A stretch of DNA of 64,000 nt from the NCBI RefSeq assembly GCF_003143515.1, contig NZ_CP029343.1, forward strand, positions 5,642,001-5,706,000, read 5' to 3'. This DNA is from Massilia oculi. Lineage in GTDB: Bacteria; Pseudomonadota; Gammaproteobacteria; Burkholderiales; Burkholderiaceae_D. A program made the translations under genes and the position numbers. The notes below the pieces were generated by a model that saw only the letters and a list, made by a program, of their open reading frames with translations, was not told the DNA's origin and did no database searches. Positions 25,926 through 36,571 of the stretch are shown here, in pieces; the first letter of the stretch is position 1, and every line of letters begins with the position of its first letter.

Positions 25926-27383
25926 TCAAGGTGCGGCGTGCAGCGCGCGCGCCGCCTCGCGGTACTTGGCGGCGTTGGGAACGTCGGTCCATGCCGGCTT
26001 GGCCGTGTCGTTGGCGATGTCCTGCAGGGCGACGGCGATCATGCGGTTGACGCGCACCATATTGTCGTAGTCGATCTTGTCCCAGGTGTCGTCCTTGCCG
26101 TGGTAGTCGGGGAAGCCGAAGGCCACCGCCAGGGTGTGGGCCGGCACGCCGGCATCGGCCAGCGCCTGGTTGTCGCTGCGCGCGAAATAGCGGTCACTGT
26201 TGGTCGGATGCTTCCAGAAGCGGATGCCGGTGCGCTCGGCGGCGCGTTGCATGGTCGTGCCGACCGTCGAGTAGTCGAAGCCGGTCATGGTCGCGGACGA
26301 GACCTGCGGGCCTTCGCTGTCGTCGGTGCGGCCCAGCTGCTCGAGGTTCAGGTTCATCACGGTGTCCTTCAGCGGGAACACCGGGTTCTTCGCATAGTAG
26401 CGCGAGCCCAGCAGGCCGAGTTCCTCGCCGAACAGGGCGACGAACACGATGCTCCGGCGCGGACGCTCCTTCTGCGCGGCCATGGCCGCGGCGATCTCGA
26501 TCACCGACACGGTGCCGCTGCCGTCGTCGTTGGCGCCGTTATGGATCTCGCCGTCGCGGATGCCCAGGTGGTCGTAGTGGGCGCTGAGCATGACGTAGGT
26601 GCTTTTCAGTTGCGGGTCCGATCCGCGCAGCACGCCGATCACGTTGCGCAGCTTGAGCGGGCTGACGGTTGGCGCCACCACCTTGGCGGCCACGCTGGCG
26701 CCTCCCTGTTCGAGCATGCCGGCGACCTCGGCCGCGTGCAGCAGCACGACTGGCGGGCCGTCCTTGGCCACCGGCTGGCTCGGATCGATCAGCCAGCCGC
26801 CCTGGGTGCGGCCGTGGCGGCGTTCGCGGTCGATCATCACGACCAGCGCGGGCTTGCTCTGCAGCTTCGATTGCAGGGTGGCGGCCGCGCCCGGGATTGC
26901 CGCCGCGGGCACGACCAGCACCTTGCCGTTTGCCGCACCCTTGTCGTCCAGCGCCGCCTGCCATTGCATGAAGACGGCCGGCGTGTTCCTGAGGGTGACC
27001 GGATCGACGAAGTTGGCCGAGGCGCCGCCCAGCGGCACCTCGATGGTCTTGCCGCCGGCCGTCACCGTGATCGTGATGTCCTTCTCGCCGCGCCTGGCGT
27101 ATTGCCAGTTGGCCGTCTGGTAGTAGCCGTCGTCGCCGGCCGCTTCCAGGCCGGCGCGGCGGAACTGTGCGGCAATGTACTCGGCCGCCAGGTCGACGCC
27201 GCGCGATGGTGTGCCGCGGCCCTCGAGCAGGTCGGACGCCAGGAAGGACAGGTGGCCGCGCAGCGAGTCGGCCGAAATCCGGGCGGTCAGCGCCGAGTTG
27301 GAGGGCGCGCGTGGCGCTTCGGCGTGAACCGCACAGCCGGCGAGGACGACGCTGAAGCCGAGAGCAGAAACAAGGTGACGCAT
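25926..27383 (-). CDS. M28 family zinc aminopeptidase, lipoprotein
   Basis: An exported metallopeptidase of 485 residues from ATG 27383. The signal ends in the lipobox VLAG-C. A PA-like insert lies around residues 150-290. The di-zinc M28 core shows HYDHLGIRDGEIHNGANDDGSGT (His and Asp ligands), FGEELGLLGSRYY (catalytic Glu and Glu ligand) and DRYFARSDNQALADAGVPAHTL. It probably removes N-terminal residues from peptides in the periplasm. The MOSC-type gene follows at 16 bp, suggesting co-transcription, though no functional link is evident. Confidence 0.9.
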   Translation of the reverse strand: MRHLVSALGFSVVLAGCAVHAEAPRAPSNSALTARISADSLRGHLSFLASDLLEGRGTPSRGVDLAAEYIAAQFRRAGLEAAGDDGYYQTANWQYARRGEKDITITVTAGGKTIEVPLGGASANFVDPVTLRNTPAVFMQWQAALDDKGAANGKVLVVPAAAIPGAAATLQSKLQSKPALVVMIDRERRHGRTQGGWLIDPSQPVAKDGPPVVLLHAAEVAGMLEQGGASVAAKVVAPTVSPLKLRNVIGVLRGSDPQLKSTYVMLSAHYDHLGIRDGEIHNGANDDGSGTVSVIEIAAAMAAQKERPRRSIVFVALFGEELGLLGSRYYAKNPVFPLKDTVMNLNLEQLGRTDDSEGPQVSSATMTGFDYSTVGTTMQRAAERTGIRFWKHPTNSDRYFARSDNQALADAGVPAHTLAVAFGFPDYHGKDDTWDKIDYDNMVRVNRMIAVALQDIANDTAKPAWTDVPNAAKYREAARALHAAP

Positions 27384-27894
27384 GCGTGGACTTCCTTGGG
27401 GTAGAAAAAATTGCAATATGACATGTTGGGCAAGTGCGGTCAATCACACGGTCGACAGGCATGTCGATGGCGATTCGGATTAGCTTGTCTTTGCATAGTC
27501 GGTGGCAAGGCATTTCCGCCCGGTATGATGCGGCTTCCACGGGAATCGACGATGATCCAGCCATGACCCGAGGCCGCCGCCAGGGCGCCCGGCTGAAGGC
27601 GGGAGATGCCCCCACCGGGGTGCTTGAGGGCGGGCGATGTCGGTTCCCGCCCGCGCGCCTGGAACGACGCCACCCAGCGACTGGACGACGTCAATTCCGG
27701 CGGCCGGGAATACCACGGCTCGCGGCCGGGTGGCGTCGGTGAAGGTCGACTACCGCTTCCGAGCGCATCTCGAAGCGGTTTCGGTCGACGCCGGAGCCGC
27801 TTCGTGCCATCCTTTCTCCGGTTCGTCGCAGCGCGGCTTGCCGGGCACTCGCCTGCTGGGCACAATGGCTCTACTTCCAGTCGAGCGAGCCAGC
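27384..27894. other. Intergenic stretch between M28 peptidase and LytS genes
   Basis: About 510 bp without a convincing gene. Short open frames exist on both strands but have biased, Arg/Pro-rich composition typical of chance frames in GC-rich DNA. It must hold the divergent promoters of the peptidase and sensor-kinase genes. The kinase frame is open upstream to 27637, so an earlier start (for example ATG 27865) cannot be excluded. Confidence 0.5.
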
Positions 27895-28986
27895 ATGTCC
27901 AGTCCCATCCAATCCCTCCTGCCTGCGTCCCGGTCGCGCCTGCGACGCCTGCTGGCCGACCTGCCGCTGTCGATCGCCGTCAGTGCGGTGCTCGCGATCT
28001 TCATCAGCCTCGTCTCGGGACAGTTCCTCGAGAATTTCCTGGTTTCGATCCTGATCGGTATCGTCGCGTTTACCATCGTCAACGGCGGCAGGCTACTGTG
28101 GTGGGACCGGCCGCACTGGGGCGTGCGCGAATGGGCGCCGTTCCTGGCGCTCGCCGTCGCGGCGGCGCCGGTGGCGCACTTCACCGGCTTGCGCGCCGGC
28201 GGCATGCTGCTCGGGATCCGTACGCCCACGTTGGCCGAGTATCCGACGCAGGGCCGCCTGAGCATGATCCTGTTCACCATGATCGGGACGATGATGATGG
28301 TGGTGCTGGTGATGTACCGCGAGCGCGTGCGCCGCATCGAAGAGGAGCATGCCGCCGCGCGGCTGCGCGCCGAGATCATCGAGCGCCAGGCGCTGCAGGC
28401 GCAACTGCGCCTGCTGCAGGCCCAGATCGAGCCGCACATGCTGTTCAACACGCTGGCCAACCTGCAGGGCCTGATCGCCATCGACCCGGACCGCGCCGGC
28501 GAGATGCTCGACCAGCTGATCCAGTACCTGCGCGCCACCCTGAGCGTTTCGCGCGGCGAGACCACGACGCTGGAGCAGGAATTCGCGGCGATGCAAGCCT
28601 ACCTGGGCCTGATGGGCGTGCGGATGGGCGAGCGGCTGGCCTACCGTCTCGACCTGCCGCCCGAGCTGAAGACGGCGCGCCTGCCCACGATGCTGCTGCA
28701 GCCGCTGGTGGAGAACGCGATCGTGCATGGCCTGGAGCCGAAGGTCGATGGCGGCGAGGTCGTCGTCAAGGCCAGCGCCGCCGGCGATAGCCTCGTGATC
28801 GACGTGTGCGACACTGGCCTGGGCCTTGGCCAGGTGCATGGCCGGCGCGGCGGCGGGGTGGGCGTCTCGACCACCCGCGAGCGTCTCGAGGCCTTGTACG
28901 GCGAGCGCGCGACGATGTCCCTGACGCAAGCCCCGCCGCAGGGCACGCTGGCCCGATTGACCCTTCCCCTGGAGACCGCCGCATGA
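27895..28986 (+). CDS. LytS-type sensor histidine kinase
   Basis: A membrane sensor kinase of 363 residues from ATG 27895. Four hydrophobic helices occupy residues about 20-145, followed by a helical linker. The kinase is of the LytS/YehU class: LQAQIEPHMLFNTLANLQGLI carries the phosphorylated His, LLQPLVENAIVHGLEP the N box, and IDVCDTGLGLGQ with GVGVSTTRERLEALYG the ATP-lid glycines. It overlaps its LytTR response regulator by 4 bp (ATGA). The signal is unknown. Confidence 0.88.
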   Translation: MSSPIQSLLPASRSRLRRLLADLPLSIAVSAVLAIFISLVSGQFLENFLVSILIGIVAFTIVNGGRLLWWDRPHWGVREWAPFLALAVAAAPVAHFTGLRAGGMLLGIRTPTLAEYPTQGRLSMILFTMIGTMMMVVLVMYRERVRRIEEEHAAARLRAEIIERQALQAQLRLLQAQIEPHMLFNTLANLQGLIAIDPDRAGEMLDQLIQYLRATLSVSRGETTTLEQEFAAMQAYLGLMGVRMGERLAYRLDLPPELKTARLPTMLLQPLVENAIVHGLEPKVDGGEVVVKASAAGDSLVIDVCDTGLGLGQVHGRRGGGVGVSTTRERLEALYGERATMSLTQAPPQGTLARLTLPLETAA

Positions 28987-29783
28987 CCCGTGCCCTGATT
29001 GCAGAAGACGAACCGATCCTCGCCGCCACCCTGGCCAGGACCCTGCAGGGCTTGTGGCCCGAGCTGGAGATCGTGGGCACGGCGCCGAATGGCCTGGCGG
29101 CGGTGGAGCAGTCGCTGGCGCTGCGCCCGGACGTGCTGTTCCTCGACATCCGCATGCCGGGCCAGACCGGGCTGGAGGCGGCCGAGGAGCTGGCCGAACG
29201 CTGGGAAGGACCGCAGCCGTTCCCGCACATCGTGTTCGTGACCGCCTTCGACGACTATGCGGTCGAGGCTTTCGAACGGGCTGCGGTCGACTATGTGCTC
29301 AAGCCGGTCAGCGCGGGGCGGCTGGGCAAGACGGTGCAGCGCCTGCGCGCGCTTATCGAGGCGCGCCGGGAGCCGGCAGCGGGCGTGGCGGATGCGGACT
29401 CGCTGGGCCAGCTGCTCGGCCAGCTCCAGGCGCTGCTGCCGACGGCAGCAACGACCGAGCGCCTGACGACGGTCCGGGCGGCGGTCGGCAACGTGGTGCG
29501 GATGATCCCGGTGGCCGACGTCGTGTTTTTCCAGGCGGTCGACAAGTACGTGAACGTGGCGACGGCGGACAGCGAGGCGCTGATCCGGCTGCCGCTGAAG
29601 GATTTGCTGCCGCAGCTCGATCCGGACCGGTTCCGGCAGGTGAGCCGCAGCATGGTGGTCAATATGGCGTGCGTGGTGAGCGCGGGGCGGGACGACATGG
29701 GTAAGGTGACCCTGAACTTGCGTGGGAGGGCGGACAAGCCGCGGGTCAGTCCCGTGTATGCGCACTTGTTCAGGCAGATGTAG
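28983..29783 (+). CDS. LytTR-family response regulator
   Basis: A 266-residue DNA-binding response regulator from ATG 28983. The receiver domain covers residues 1-120 with IAEDEP, phosphoacceptor VLFLDIRMPGQTG (Asp near residue 54), FVTAFDDYA and VDYVLKPV. The LytTR domain covers residues about 165-265 (MIPVADVVFFQAVDKYVNVAT, DRFRQVSRSMVVNM). Translationally coupled to the LytS-type kinase, so they form one two-component system. The targets cannot be inferred from this window. Confidence 0.9.
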   Translation: MTRALIAEDEPILAATLARTLQGLWPELEIVGTAPNGLAAVEQSLALRPDVLFLDIRMPGQTGLEAAEELAERWEGPQPFPHIVFVTAFDDYAVEAFERAAVDYVLKPVSAGRLGKTVQRLRALIEARREPAAGVADADSLGQLLGQLQALLPTAATTERLTTVRAAVGNVVRMIPVADVVFFQAVDKYVNVATADSEALIRLPLKDLLPQLDPDRFRQVSRSMVVNMACVVSAGRDDMGKVTLNLRGRADKPRVSPVYAHLFRQM

Positions 29784-29904
29784 GGCCGGTCCGGCCTGGC
29801 GACTTGCTCCACTCCTGGTAGCCCGTGCGCGGACCGAGCAGGGCGACGACGTCGTGCCCGGTGAAGCTCGACGTCTCGTATCGGTCCAGCAGGGAGCCGG
29901 TCAT
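29770..29904 (-). CDS. Possible small protein or gene remnant, 44 codons
   Basis: A short minus-strand frame from ATG 29904 to TGA 29770, beginning MTGSLLDRYETSSFTGHDVV and continuing ALLGPRTGYQEW. It resembles the start of small bacterial proteins of the pattern DLL..YDL.G.....V..LLGPP. It then runs into the 3' end of the LytTR gene, which it overlaps by 14 bp, so it may be a truncated remnant. No ribosome site is obvious. Confidence 0.25.
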   Translation of the reverse strand: MTGSLLDRYETSSFTGHDVVALLGPRTGYQEWSKSPGRTGPTSA

Positions 29905-30027
29905 CCCGGCATGCGTCAACCGGGACGCGGCGCATTCGCATGCGCATGCTCATGTGCATGCAGGCGTGGCGATGCGCCAGGGTTTGCATATACCTTCCCG
30001 TCCACGGAGGAAGAAGGATTGAGTAAA

Positions 30028-30846
30028 ATGCCATCTTTCGCCCGACTAGTCATCACCATGGAACTCCGCGCCGCCGCGCTGCACGCGCTGCTCGAAACCG
30101 ATCCCGCGACCAAGGCCCAGGCGGTCGCCGCATTGACCGCCGCCTGCAAGGCCGGGACCGTGCGCATCGACACCGGCGTCGCACTCGTCGCGCCCGAAGG
30201 CATCCCGGGCCGCCCGATCCGCCCCGAACTGGTGCCGCCGCTGCAGGTCGGCCGCCGCTCGATGGCCACGCCCGAGGGCCGGGCCATGCTGGTCCACGCT
30301 CTGGCGCACATCGAATTCAACGCCATCAACCTGGCCTTGGATGCGCTGTGGCGCTTCGCCGGCATGCCGGAACGGTATTACCTCGACTGGCTGCGCGTGG
30401 CCGACGAAGAGGCGCTGCATTTCACGTTGCTGAGCGCGCACCTGGCCACGCTCGGCTATGCCTATGGCGACTTTCCCGGTCACGACAGCCTGTGGGAGAT
30501 GGTGGCCAAGACGGGCGACGACGTCATGGCGCGCATGGCGCTGGTGCCGCGCACGCTGGAGGCGCGCGGGCTCGATGCGATTCCGCCGCTGCGCAAGAAG
30601 ATCGCCCAGGCCGGCGACCTGGCGGCAGCCCTGATCCTCGACCGGCTGCTGGTGGACGAAGTAGGGCACGTCGAGATCGGCAACCGCTGGTACTTCAGCC
30701 TGTGCGAGGAACGCGGGCTGGAGCCGATCGCCACCTACGACGAACTGACCGTGCGCTACAAGGCGCCCGTCCTCAAGGGACCGTTCAATATCGAAGGCCG
30801 GCGCCAGGCCGGCTTCACCGAGGCCGAGCTGCAGCGCTACCGCTGA
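30028..30846 (+). CDS. DUF455 family ferritin-like protein
   Basis: A 272-residue protein of the DUF455 family, predicted to have a ferritin-like four-helix bundle with a di-metal site. Putative ligands are in [31 protein letters not shown] and [15 protein letters not shown] (Glu/His of repeated ExxH-like motifs). ATG 30028 is preceded by GGAGGAAGAAGGA; ATG 30058 ([13 protein letters not shown]) is closer to the usual family start. Some distant relatives hydroxylate tRNA or other substrates, but no function is assigned here. Its TGA overlaps the ATG of the polymerase gene. Confidence 0.85.
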   Translation: MPSFARLVITMELRAAALHALLETDPATKAQAVAALTAACKAGTVRIDTGVALVAPEGIPGRPIRPELVPPLQVGRRSMATPEGRAMLVHALAHIEFNAINLALDALWRFAGMPERYYLDWLRVADEEALHFTLLSAHLATLGYAYGDFPGHDSLWEMVAKTGDDVMARMALVPRTLEARGLDAIPPLRKKIAQAGDLAAALILDRLLVDEVGHVEIGNRWYFSLCEERGLEPIATYDELTVRYKAPVLKGPFNIEGRRQAGFTEAELQRYR

Positions 30847-33206
30847 TGGACACAGGTTTCCTCCTGACGCGCCACTGGCGCGACACCGCCGCCGGCTGCG
30901 AGGTCGAGTTCTGGCTCGCCACCGATGCCGGTCCACGCCGCCTGCGCCTGCCGGTACAGAAGCCCGTGGCCTTCATCCCGGAGGAGCAGCGCGCCACCGT
31001 CGAACAGCTGCTGAGCGATGAACGCGGGTGGGAGCTACGCCCGCTCGACCTGCTCGATTTTCGCCACCGGCCGGTCGCCGGCCTGTATTGCCGCAAATAC
31101 CGCCAGCTGATGCGCATCGAAAAGCAGCTGCGCCAGCATGGCCTCGACGTGTTCGAGGGCGATGTGCGTCCGCCCGAGCGCTACCTGATGGAGCGCTTCA
31201 TCACGGCGCCGGTGAGTTTCGGCGGGACGCCCGTCGACGGCGATCCGCTGTTGCTGGTCGACGCCGTCCTGAAGCCGGCGCCGGGCTACCGGCCAACGAT
31301 CCGCACGGTGTCGCTCGACATCGAGACGACGTTCCAGGGCGAGCTGCGTTCGATCGCGCTCGAGGGGTGCGGCCAGCGCCAGGTCTACATGCTGGGACCG
31401 CCCAATGGAGAAGACCGCCAGCGGGATTTCGAGCTCGAGTATTGCGACACCCGGCTCGCACTGCTCGACCGGCTGGAAGAATGGTTCATCCGCCACGATC
31501 CCGACGCCATCATCGGCTGGAACCTGATCCAGTTCGACATGCGGGTGCTGCAGAAGCATGCCGAGCGTTTCAACCGCCCCCTGCGCCTGGGCCGCGACGG
31601 CAGCGCGATCGAATGGCGCGAGCATGGCGGCAAGCAGGAACACTACTTCATCTGCATCGCCGGCCGCCTGGTCATCGACGGCATCGACGCGCTGCACTCG
31701 GCCACCTGGAGCTTCCCGTCCTTCAGTCTCGAGAACGTCTCGCGCACCCTGCTGGGCGAAGGCAAGGCGATCGACAACCCGCACGACCGCATGGCCGAGA
31801 TCGACCGCATGTTCGCCGAGGACAAGCCGGCGCTGGCCTGGTACAACCTCAAGGATTGCGAGTTGGTCACCCGCATCTTCGACAAGACGAAGCTGATGGC
31901 CTTCCTGCTGGAGCGCGCCAGCGTGACCGGGCTGGCGGCCGACCGCAGCGGCGGTTCGGTGGCGGCGTTCGAGCACCTGTACATGCCACTGCTGCACCGC
32001 CAGGGGCGGGTGGCGCCGAACATCGGCGACGTCGCCGGCGCCGACAGTCCCGGCGGCTTCGTGATGGATTCGCGCTCCGGCCTCTACGATTCGGTGCTGG
32101 TGCTGGACTACAAAAGCCTGTATCCCTCGATCATCCGGACCTTCCTGATCGATCCGCTCGGTCTGGTCGAAGGCCTGCGCGAACCCGAGGAAGCCACGGT
32201 GCCTGGCTACCGGGGTGGACGTTTTTCGCGCACACGGCATTGCCTGCCCGGCATCGTGACCCAGGTCTGGGCCGGCCGCGAAGCCGCCAAGCGCGAGCAC
32301 AATGCGCCGCTGTCGCAAGCGCTGAAGATCATCATGAACGCCTTCTACGGCGTGCTCGGCACCACCGGATGCCGCTTCTTCGACCCGCGCCTGGCCTCGT
32401 CGATCACGATGCGCGGCCATGACATCATGCACCGCACGCGTGAACTGATCGAGGAGCAGGGCTATCAGGTGATCTACGGCGACACCGATTCGACCTTCGT
32501 CTGGCTGGGGCGCGAGCATGCCGAGACCGATGCGCGCCGCATCGGGCAGGCACTGGTCGATCACGTCAACGGCTGGTGGAGAACGCATCTGCAGGCCGAA
32601 CTGGGCATCGAGAGCGCGCTCGAGCTGGAGTACGACGTGCACTTCCGCCGCTTCCTGATGCCGACCGTGCGCGGTTCCGATGAAGGCAGCAAGAAGCGTT
32701 ACGCCGGACTGGCGGCAACCGTCGACGGCGGCGAGGACATGGTCTATAAGGGCCTGGAGACGGTGCGCACCGACTGGACGCCGCTCGCGCAAGCCTTCCA
32801 GCAAGGGCTCTACGAACGCATCTTCAAGGGCCAGCCTTACGAGGACTATGTGCGCGAGCTGGTCGCGCGCATGTTGCGCGGCGAGTGCGACGACGATCTC
32901 GTCTACCGCAAGCGCCTGCGCCGGCCGCTGGAGGAGTACCAGCGCAACGTCCCGCCGCACGTGCGCGCCGCGCGCATGGCCGACGAGCACCACCTGCGCC
33001 AGGGCCGTCCCGCGCTATACCGCAAGGGCGGCTGGATCCGCTACGTGATGACCTTGAACGGTCCCGAGCCGATGGAAGCGCGCCACGGAGCCATCGACTA
33101 CGAACACTACCTCACGCGCCAGCTGGAACCGGTGGCCGACGCCATCCTGCCCTTCCTTGGCGACAGCTTCGCCAATCTCACCAGCCCGCAGCAAACGCTG
33201 TTCTAG
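30846..33206 (+). CDS. polB: DNA polymerase II (family B)
   Basis: A damage-inducible translesion and repair polymerase with proofreading, 786 residues (E. coli PolB is 783). All expected motifs are present. Exonuclease: VSLDIETTF (Exo I), [12 protein letters not shown] (Exo II) and YNLKDCELV (Exo III). Polymerase: [14 protein letters not shown] (A), [12 protein letters not shown] (B) and YGDTDSTFV (C). The ATG overlaps the DUF455 stop (TGATG). The C-terminus ends QQTLF, a likely beta-clamp-binding peptide. No LexA box was recognised upstream. It converges with the FAD monooxygenase gene and overlaps it by 4 bp. Confidence 0.96.
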   Translation: MDTGFLLTRHWRDTAAGCEVEFWLATDAGPRRLRLPVQKPVAFIPEEQRATVEQLLSDERGWELRPLDLLDFRHRPVAGLYCRKYRQLMRIEKQLRQHGLDVFEGDVRPPERYLMERFITAPVSFGGTPVDGDPLLLVDAVLKPAPGYRPTIRTVSLDIETTFQGELRSIALEGCGQRQVYMLGPPNGEDRQRDFELEYCDTRLALLDRLEEWFIRHDPDAIIGWNLIQFDMRVLQKHAERFNRPLRLGRDGSAIEWREHGGKQEHYFICIAGRLVIDGIDALHSATWSFPSFSLENVSRTLLGEGKAIDNPHDRMAEIDRMFAEDKPALAWYNLKDCELVTRIFDKTKLMAFLLERASVTGLAADRSGGSVAAFEHLYMPLLHRQGRVAPNIGDVAGADSPGGFVMDSRSGLYDSVLVLDYKSLYPSIIRTFLIDPLGLVEGLREPEEATVPGYRGGRFSRTRHCLPGIVTQVWAGREAAKREHNAPLSQALKIIMNAFYGVLGTTGCRFFDPRLASSITMRGHDIMHRTRELIEEQGYQVIYGDTDSTFVWLGREHAETDARRIGQALVDHVNGWWRTHLQAELGIESALELEYDVHFRRFLMPTVRGSDEGSKKRYAGLAATVDGGEDMVYKGLETVRTDWTPLAQAFQQGLYERIFKGQPYEDYVRELVARMLRGECDDDLVYRKRLRRPLEEYQRNVPPHVRAARMADEHHLRQGRPALYRKGGWIRYVMTLNGPEPMEARHGAIDYEHYLTRQLEPVADAILPFLGDSFANLTSPQQTLF

Positions 33207-34372
33207 CCCGCGGCCCAGGCGCGCCGCACGCAGCGCCGCGGCGCCGCGATACTGCGGCGCATCAGGTAGCGGCTGCCCGGCATCTGCAGGGCGCCGGCGA
33301 ACAGCAGGTCGCGCCACAGGCCCTTGCCGTCGGCCTGGAAGCAGGGCGTGAGTGCGCGGCTCAAGGCCTGGTAGGCGCGCACGGTGCGCAGGCGGCTGGA
33401 CGAATAGCGCGCCAGGCCCGCGCTCGGGCCGGCCGCGTCGACGCAGGCGGCCAGCGTCAGCGCGTCCTGCACCGCGAGCGTCGTGCCCAAGCCGAGCTGG
33501 GGGCTCATCGCGTGGGCGGCGTCGCCGACGATGCAGACCGGTCCCGCCGCCAGCCGCGTCGGCCGGGCGTGATGGTAGCTGGCGAAGGCGAGCTGCTCGT
33601 GCGTGTGGATGCGGTCGACCACCGGCCGCGCCGCGGGCCATAGCGCGAGCAGTTCGCGCTTCCAGTCGGAGAGCGGCGCCGCGCGCCACGCGGCGTAGCG
33701 GTTGCGCCGCAGGCTCCAGAACAGCGACACGCGCAGCTGGCGGCCCACGCGCTCGGTCGGCATGATGCCGAACATGCGCTCGGTGCCGCCGTAGCGTTGG
33801 GCGAGCAGGTGCGGTTCCAGCCAGTCGTCGAGGTCGACCAGCGACCACAGCGCGCCCCAGTCGTACAGGGTCGACGCGGTGGCCAGTCCACAGGCGGCCG
33901 GCAGTCCCGAGGAGGCGCCGTTGGCGATCGCGACGGCGTCGAAGCCGTGCCGGACGCCGCCCACGTCCACGATCCCCGTGGCGCCGTCGGCCGAGACGGC
34001 GCGCACGTCGCAGCCGAAGTGCAGCCGTACCCCGCGTGCGGCGCATTCGCGCTCCAGGACACCGCCCAGGGCCGAACGGCTGACCGCGCGCGCCTTCAGG
34101 TCGCGATAGGGGATGTCGACCAGGGTCCAGCCGCGTTCGCACTTGCCGACGAGGCGTTCGATCGGCACGCTGATCGCCTCGAATGCCGCGCCCACGCCCA
34201 GCTCGTCGAGCGCGGCGACGCCCTGCGGCTGGATCAGCACGCCGGCGCCAAGGGTGGCCAGCGTTGGATGCTTTTCGAATACGTCGACCGCATGCCCGGC
34301 GCGGGCGAAGGCAATCGCCGTGGCCAGGCCGGCCGTGCCGGCGCCGACGATGCCGATCCGGTGGCGGGTCAT
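33203..34372 (-). CDS. FAD-dependent monooxygenase (salicylate hydroxylase-like)
   Basis: A 389-residue class A flavoprotein hydroxylase from ATG 34372. [29 protein letters not shown] is the Rossmann GxGxxG motif, then the Arg-containing [19 protein letters not shown], a DG-like block near residue 145, and [28 protein letters not shown] is the GD motif that binds FAD. The family hydroxylates aromatic or other small ring compounds with NAD(P)H. The substrate is unknown. It diverges from the PhoD-type phosphatase gene. Confidence 0.87.
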   Translation of the reverse strand: MTRHRIGIVGAGTAGLATAIAFARAGHAVDVFEKHPTLATLGAGVLIQPQGVAALDELGVGAAFEAISVPIERLVGKCERGWTLVDIPYRDLKARAVSRSALGGVLERECAARGVRLHFGCDVRAVSADGATGIVDVGGVRHGFDAVAIANGASSGLPAACGLATASTLYDWGALWSLVDLDDWLEPHLLAQRYGGTERMFGIMPTERVGRQLRVSLFWSLRRNRYAAWRAAPLSDWKRELLALWPAARPVVDRIHTHEQLAFASYHHARPTRLAAGPVCIVGDAAHAMSPQLGLGTTLAVQDALTLAACVDAAGPSAGLARYSSSRLRTVRAYQALSRALTPCFQADGKGLWRDLLFAGALQMPGSRYLMRRSIAAPRRCVRRAWAAG

Positions 34373-34494
34373 GATGCAGCTCGCATACTTATCCTCACGG
34401 AAACTTTTTGTTGGAGTATACCGCCGCCGTCCTGTCACGCCTTGGACATATACGCTCGCTAGACTGCCCGCACGTTTTCAACAGGAGAAATCAC

Positions 34495-36273
34495 GTGGAT
34501 CGTCGCGGCTTTTTACGCAGTAGCGCATACTTCACCGTCGCCGGCGCGGGCGGCTTGCTGGCCGCCTGCGGCGGCTCGGACGCCACACCGCCGCAGGGCA
34601 GTTTTACCTTCCCGCTGGGCGTCGCCAGCGGCGATCCGAAGGAGGGCAGCATCGTGTTCTGGACCCGCTGCGCGCCGAAGAGCGGCAGCAAAGAGGTCGA
34701 GTTGCGTCTCGAGGTGGCTACCGATACCGCTTTCACCCAGGTCGCCGGCGTGGTCGAACTGAAGGCCCTGCCGACCTATGACCACACGGTGCGCGCCAAG
34801 CTGACCGGTCTGGCCCCGGCCACCCGTTATTATTACCGGTTCCGCGCCGGCGCGGATTTGAGCCCGGTGGGCCAGGCCAGGACCGCACCAAGCGCCGCCA
34901 GCACCCCGGCGCAGATGCGCTTCGCCTGGATGACCTGCCAGGACTGGAGCGTCAACCACTGGGCCGCGATGGGCATGATGGCGGCCGAGGAGCTCGATTT
35001 CATCGTCCACCTGGGCGACTACGTCTACGAGACGGTCGGCGCCGACTTCCAGGCGGGCCGCGCCGAGCCGGCCCATGCGCGCATCAATCTGCCGGACGGC
35101 GTGACGATTGCGGGCGGCACGCGCTACGCCAACACCCTGGCCGACTACCGCACCCTGTACCGCACCTATCGCAGCGACGCGCGCCTGCAGGCGCTGCACG
35201 CCAAATGCCCGATGATCGTGATCTGGGACGACCATGAGTTCTCCGACGATTGCTGGCAAGACCACCAGACCTACGACAACGCCAACCAGCAGCAGACCTC
35301 GCGCCGTCGCAATGCCACGCAGGCCTGGGCCGAGTACATGCCGGTCGACTGGGGCGACGTCTCGTTCGACCTGAACAAGGCCGGCTACGACAATATCCGC
35401 ATCTACCGCGATTTCCGCTTCGGCACCCTGATGCACCTGGTGATGACCGACCAGCGGCTGTACCGCGACGACCACGTGGTCAATGAGGCGACCTACGCCG
35501 GCATGCTGCAGGGCGACCCGGTCAACGGCGACGACTCGATCGGCTCGCGCTATTTCGTGCCGCAGCCGCTGCTGGCCCGTTTCGAGGCCGGCGCCAAGGC
35601 GGCGCTGGGCCGCAATCCCGGCCTCCTCGGCCCGACCCAGACCCAGTGGTGGAAAGACACCATGAAGGGTTCGACGGCCACCTGGAAAGTGTGGGGCAAC
35701 GAGGTGACCCTGAACCGGATGTGGCTCGACATGCGCACCATGGCGCCGCCGCCGTTCGACAACCTGTACATCGTGAACGCCGACAGCTGGGATGGCTATC
35801 CTTCCTACCGCGCCGAGATGCTGGGCCACCTGGCCAGCAACGACGTGAAGAACGTGGTGGCGATCACGGGCGACCTGCACGCCTTCCAGTGCGGCGTGAT
35901 CTACGACAGCAACGACCCGCGCAGCGGCAAGCCGGTGGCGGTGGACTTCGTCAGCGCCGGCATCAGCTCCTCCTCGTTCTACCAGTACCTGCGCGCCGGC
36001 GCCGGCAGCACGCCGCTGGCGCCGCTGGTGGCCACGCCGCAGGGCTTCGACCAGGTGCTGCGCATGAACAATCCCGCCTTCGCCTACGCCGACCACGACG
36101 CCCAGGGCTATGGCGTGGCCACCGTCACCCCGGCCGCCTTCAGCGTCGTGTTCACCAAGGTCAAGCCGCTGGACGCGAATGGCGCCGCGCCGGGCGCGCC
36201 GCTGGCCAAGCGCACCCGCATCACGCTGGCCAGTGGCTCGACGACGCCGCGTGTCGAGGACAACGTGAGCTGA
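34495..36273 (+). CDS. PhoD-type alkaline phosphatase/phosphodiesterase
   Basis: A secreted metallophosphatase, 592 residues from GTG 34495, which has AGGAGA seven bases upstream. The N-terminus DRRGFLRSS followed by a hydrophobic run is a twin-arginine signal, with LLAA-C as a possible lipobox. A PhoD N-terminal fibronectin-like domain (FPLGVASGDPKEGSIVFWTRCAP) precedes the phosphatase core: MTCQDW, FIVHLGDYVYE, IVIWDDHEFSDD, GNEVTLNR and AITGDLHAFQCG. It releases phosphate from phosphomono- or diesters outside the cytoplasm. No Pho box was recognised. Confidence 0.9.
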   Translation: MDRRGFLRSSAYFTVAGAGGLLAACGGSDATPPQGSFTFPLGVASGDPKEGSIVFWTRCAPKSGSKEVELRLEVATDTAFTQVAGVVELKALPTYDHTVRAKLTGLAPATRYYYRFRAGADLSPVGQARTAPSAASTPAQMRFAWMTCQDWSVNHWAAMGMMAAEELDFIVHLGDYVYETVGADFQAGRAEPAHARINLPDGVTIAGGTRYANTLADYRTLYRTYRSDARLQALHAKCPMIVIWDDHEFSDDCWQDHQTYDNANQQQTSRRRNATQAWAEYMPVDWGDVSFDLNKAGYDNIRIYRDFRFGTLMHLVMTDQRLYRDDHVVNEATYAGMLQGDPVNGDDSIGSRYFVPQPLLARFEAGAKAALGRNPGLLGPTQTQWWKDTMKGSTATWKVWGNEVTLNRMWLDMRTMAPPPFDNLYIVNADSWDGYPSYRAEMLGHLASNDVKNVVAITGDLHAFQCGVIYDSNDPRSGKPVAVDFVSAGISSSSFYQYLRAGAGSTPLAPLVATPQGFDQVLRMNNPAFAYADHDAQGYGVATVTPAAFSVVFTKVKPLDANGAAPGAPLAKRTRITLASGSTTPRVEDNVS

Positions 36274-36571
36274 GAGGAGGGCGCCGCTGACGCACGACGG
36301 CGCCGTGATCACCCTGCCGGCCGTCACCGGGGTGACGCACCGCGAAGCATGCCGCGATATCTTCGCCGTCACCCCGGTCAAGACTGCGGGGGTATTTGTT
36401 GTCATCGGCACATACGATGTAACCGGGCGCGTGTGACAATTCGTGGTTTTTTTGCACCGATTCCGGCAAAATCAGCAAGGCGCGTGCGACGTATTGACCC
36501 AAGATTGGGCCGCACGACTACAATGAGTTCCGCGATGGTTTCCGTGTAGCACTATTTATCCAGGATGGAAC
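36274..36571. other. Intergenic stretch upstream of cheV
   Basis: About 300 bp without a credible gene. A GC-rich inverted repeat GGCGCCG/CGGCGCC (36280-36286 and 36298-36304) just after the phosphatase stop might act as a transcription barrier but lacks a T run. The cheV promoter must lie in the second half; no clear sigma-28 or sigma-70 consensus was seen. Confidence 0.4.
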
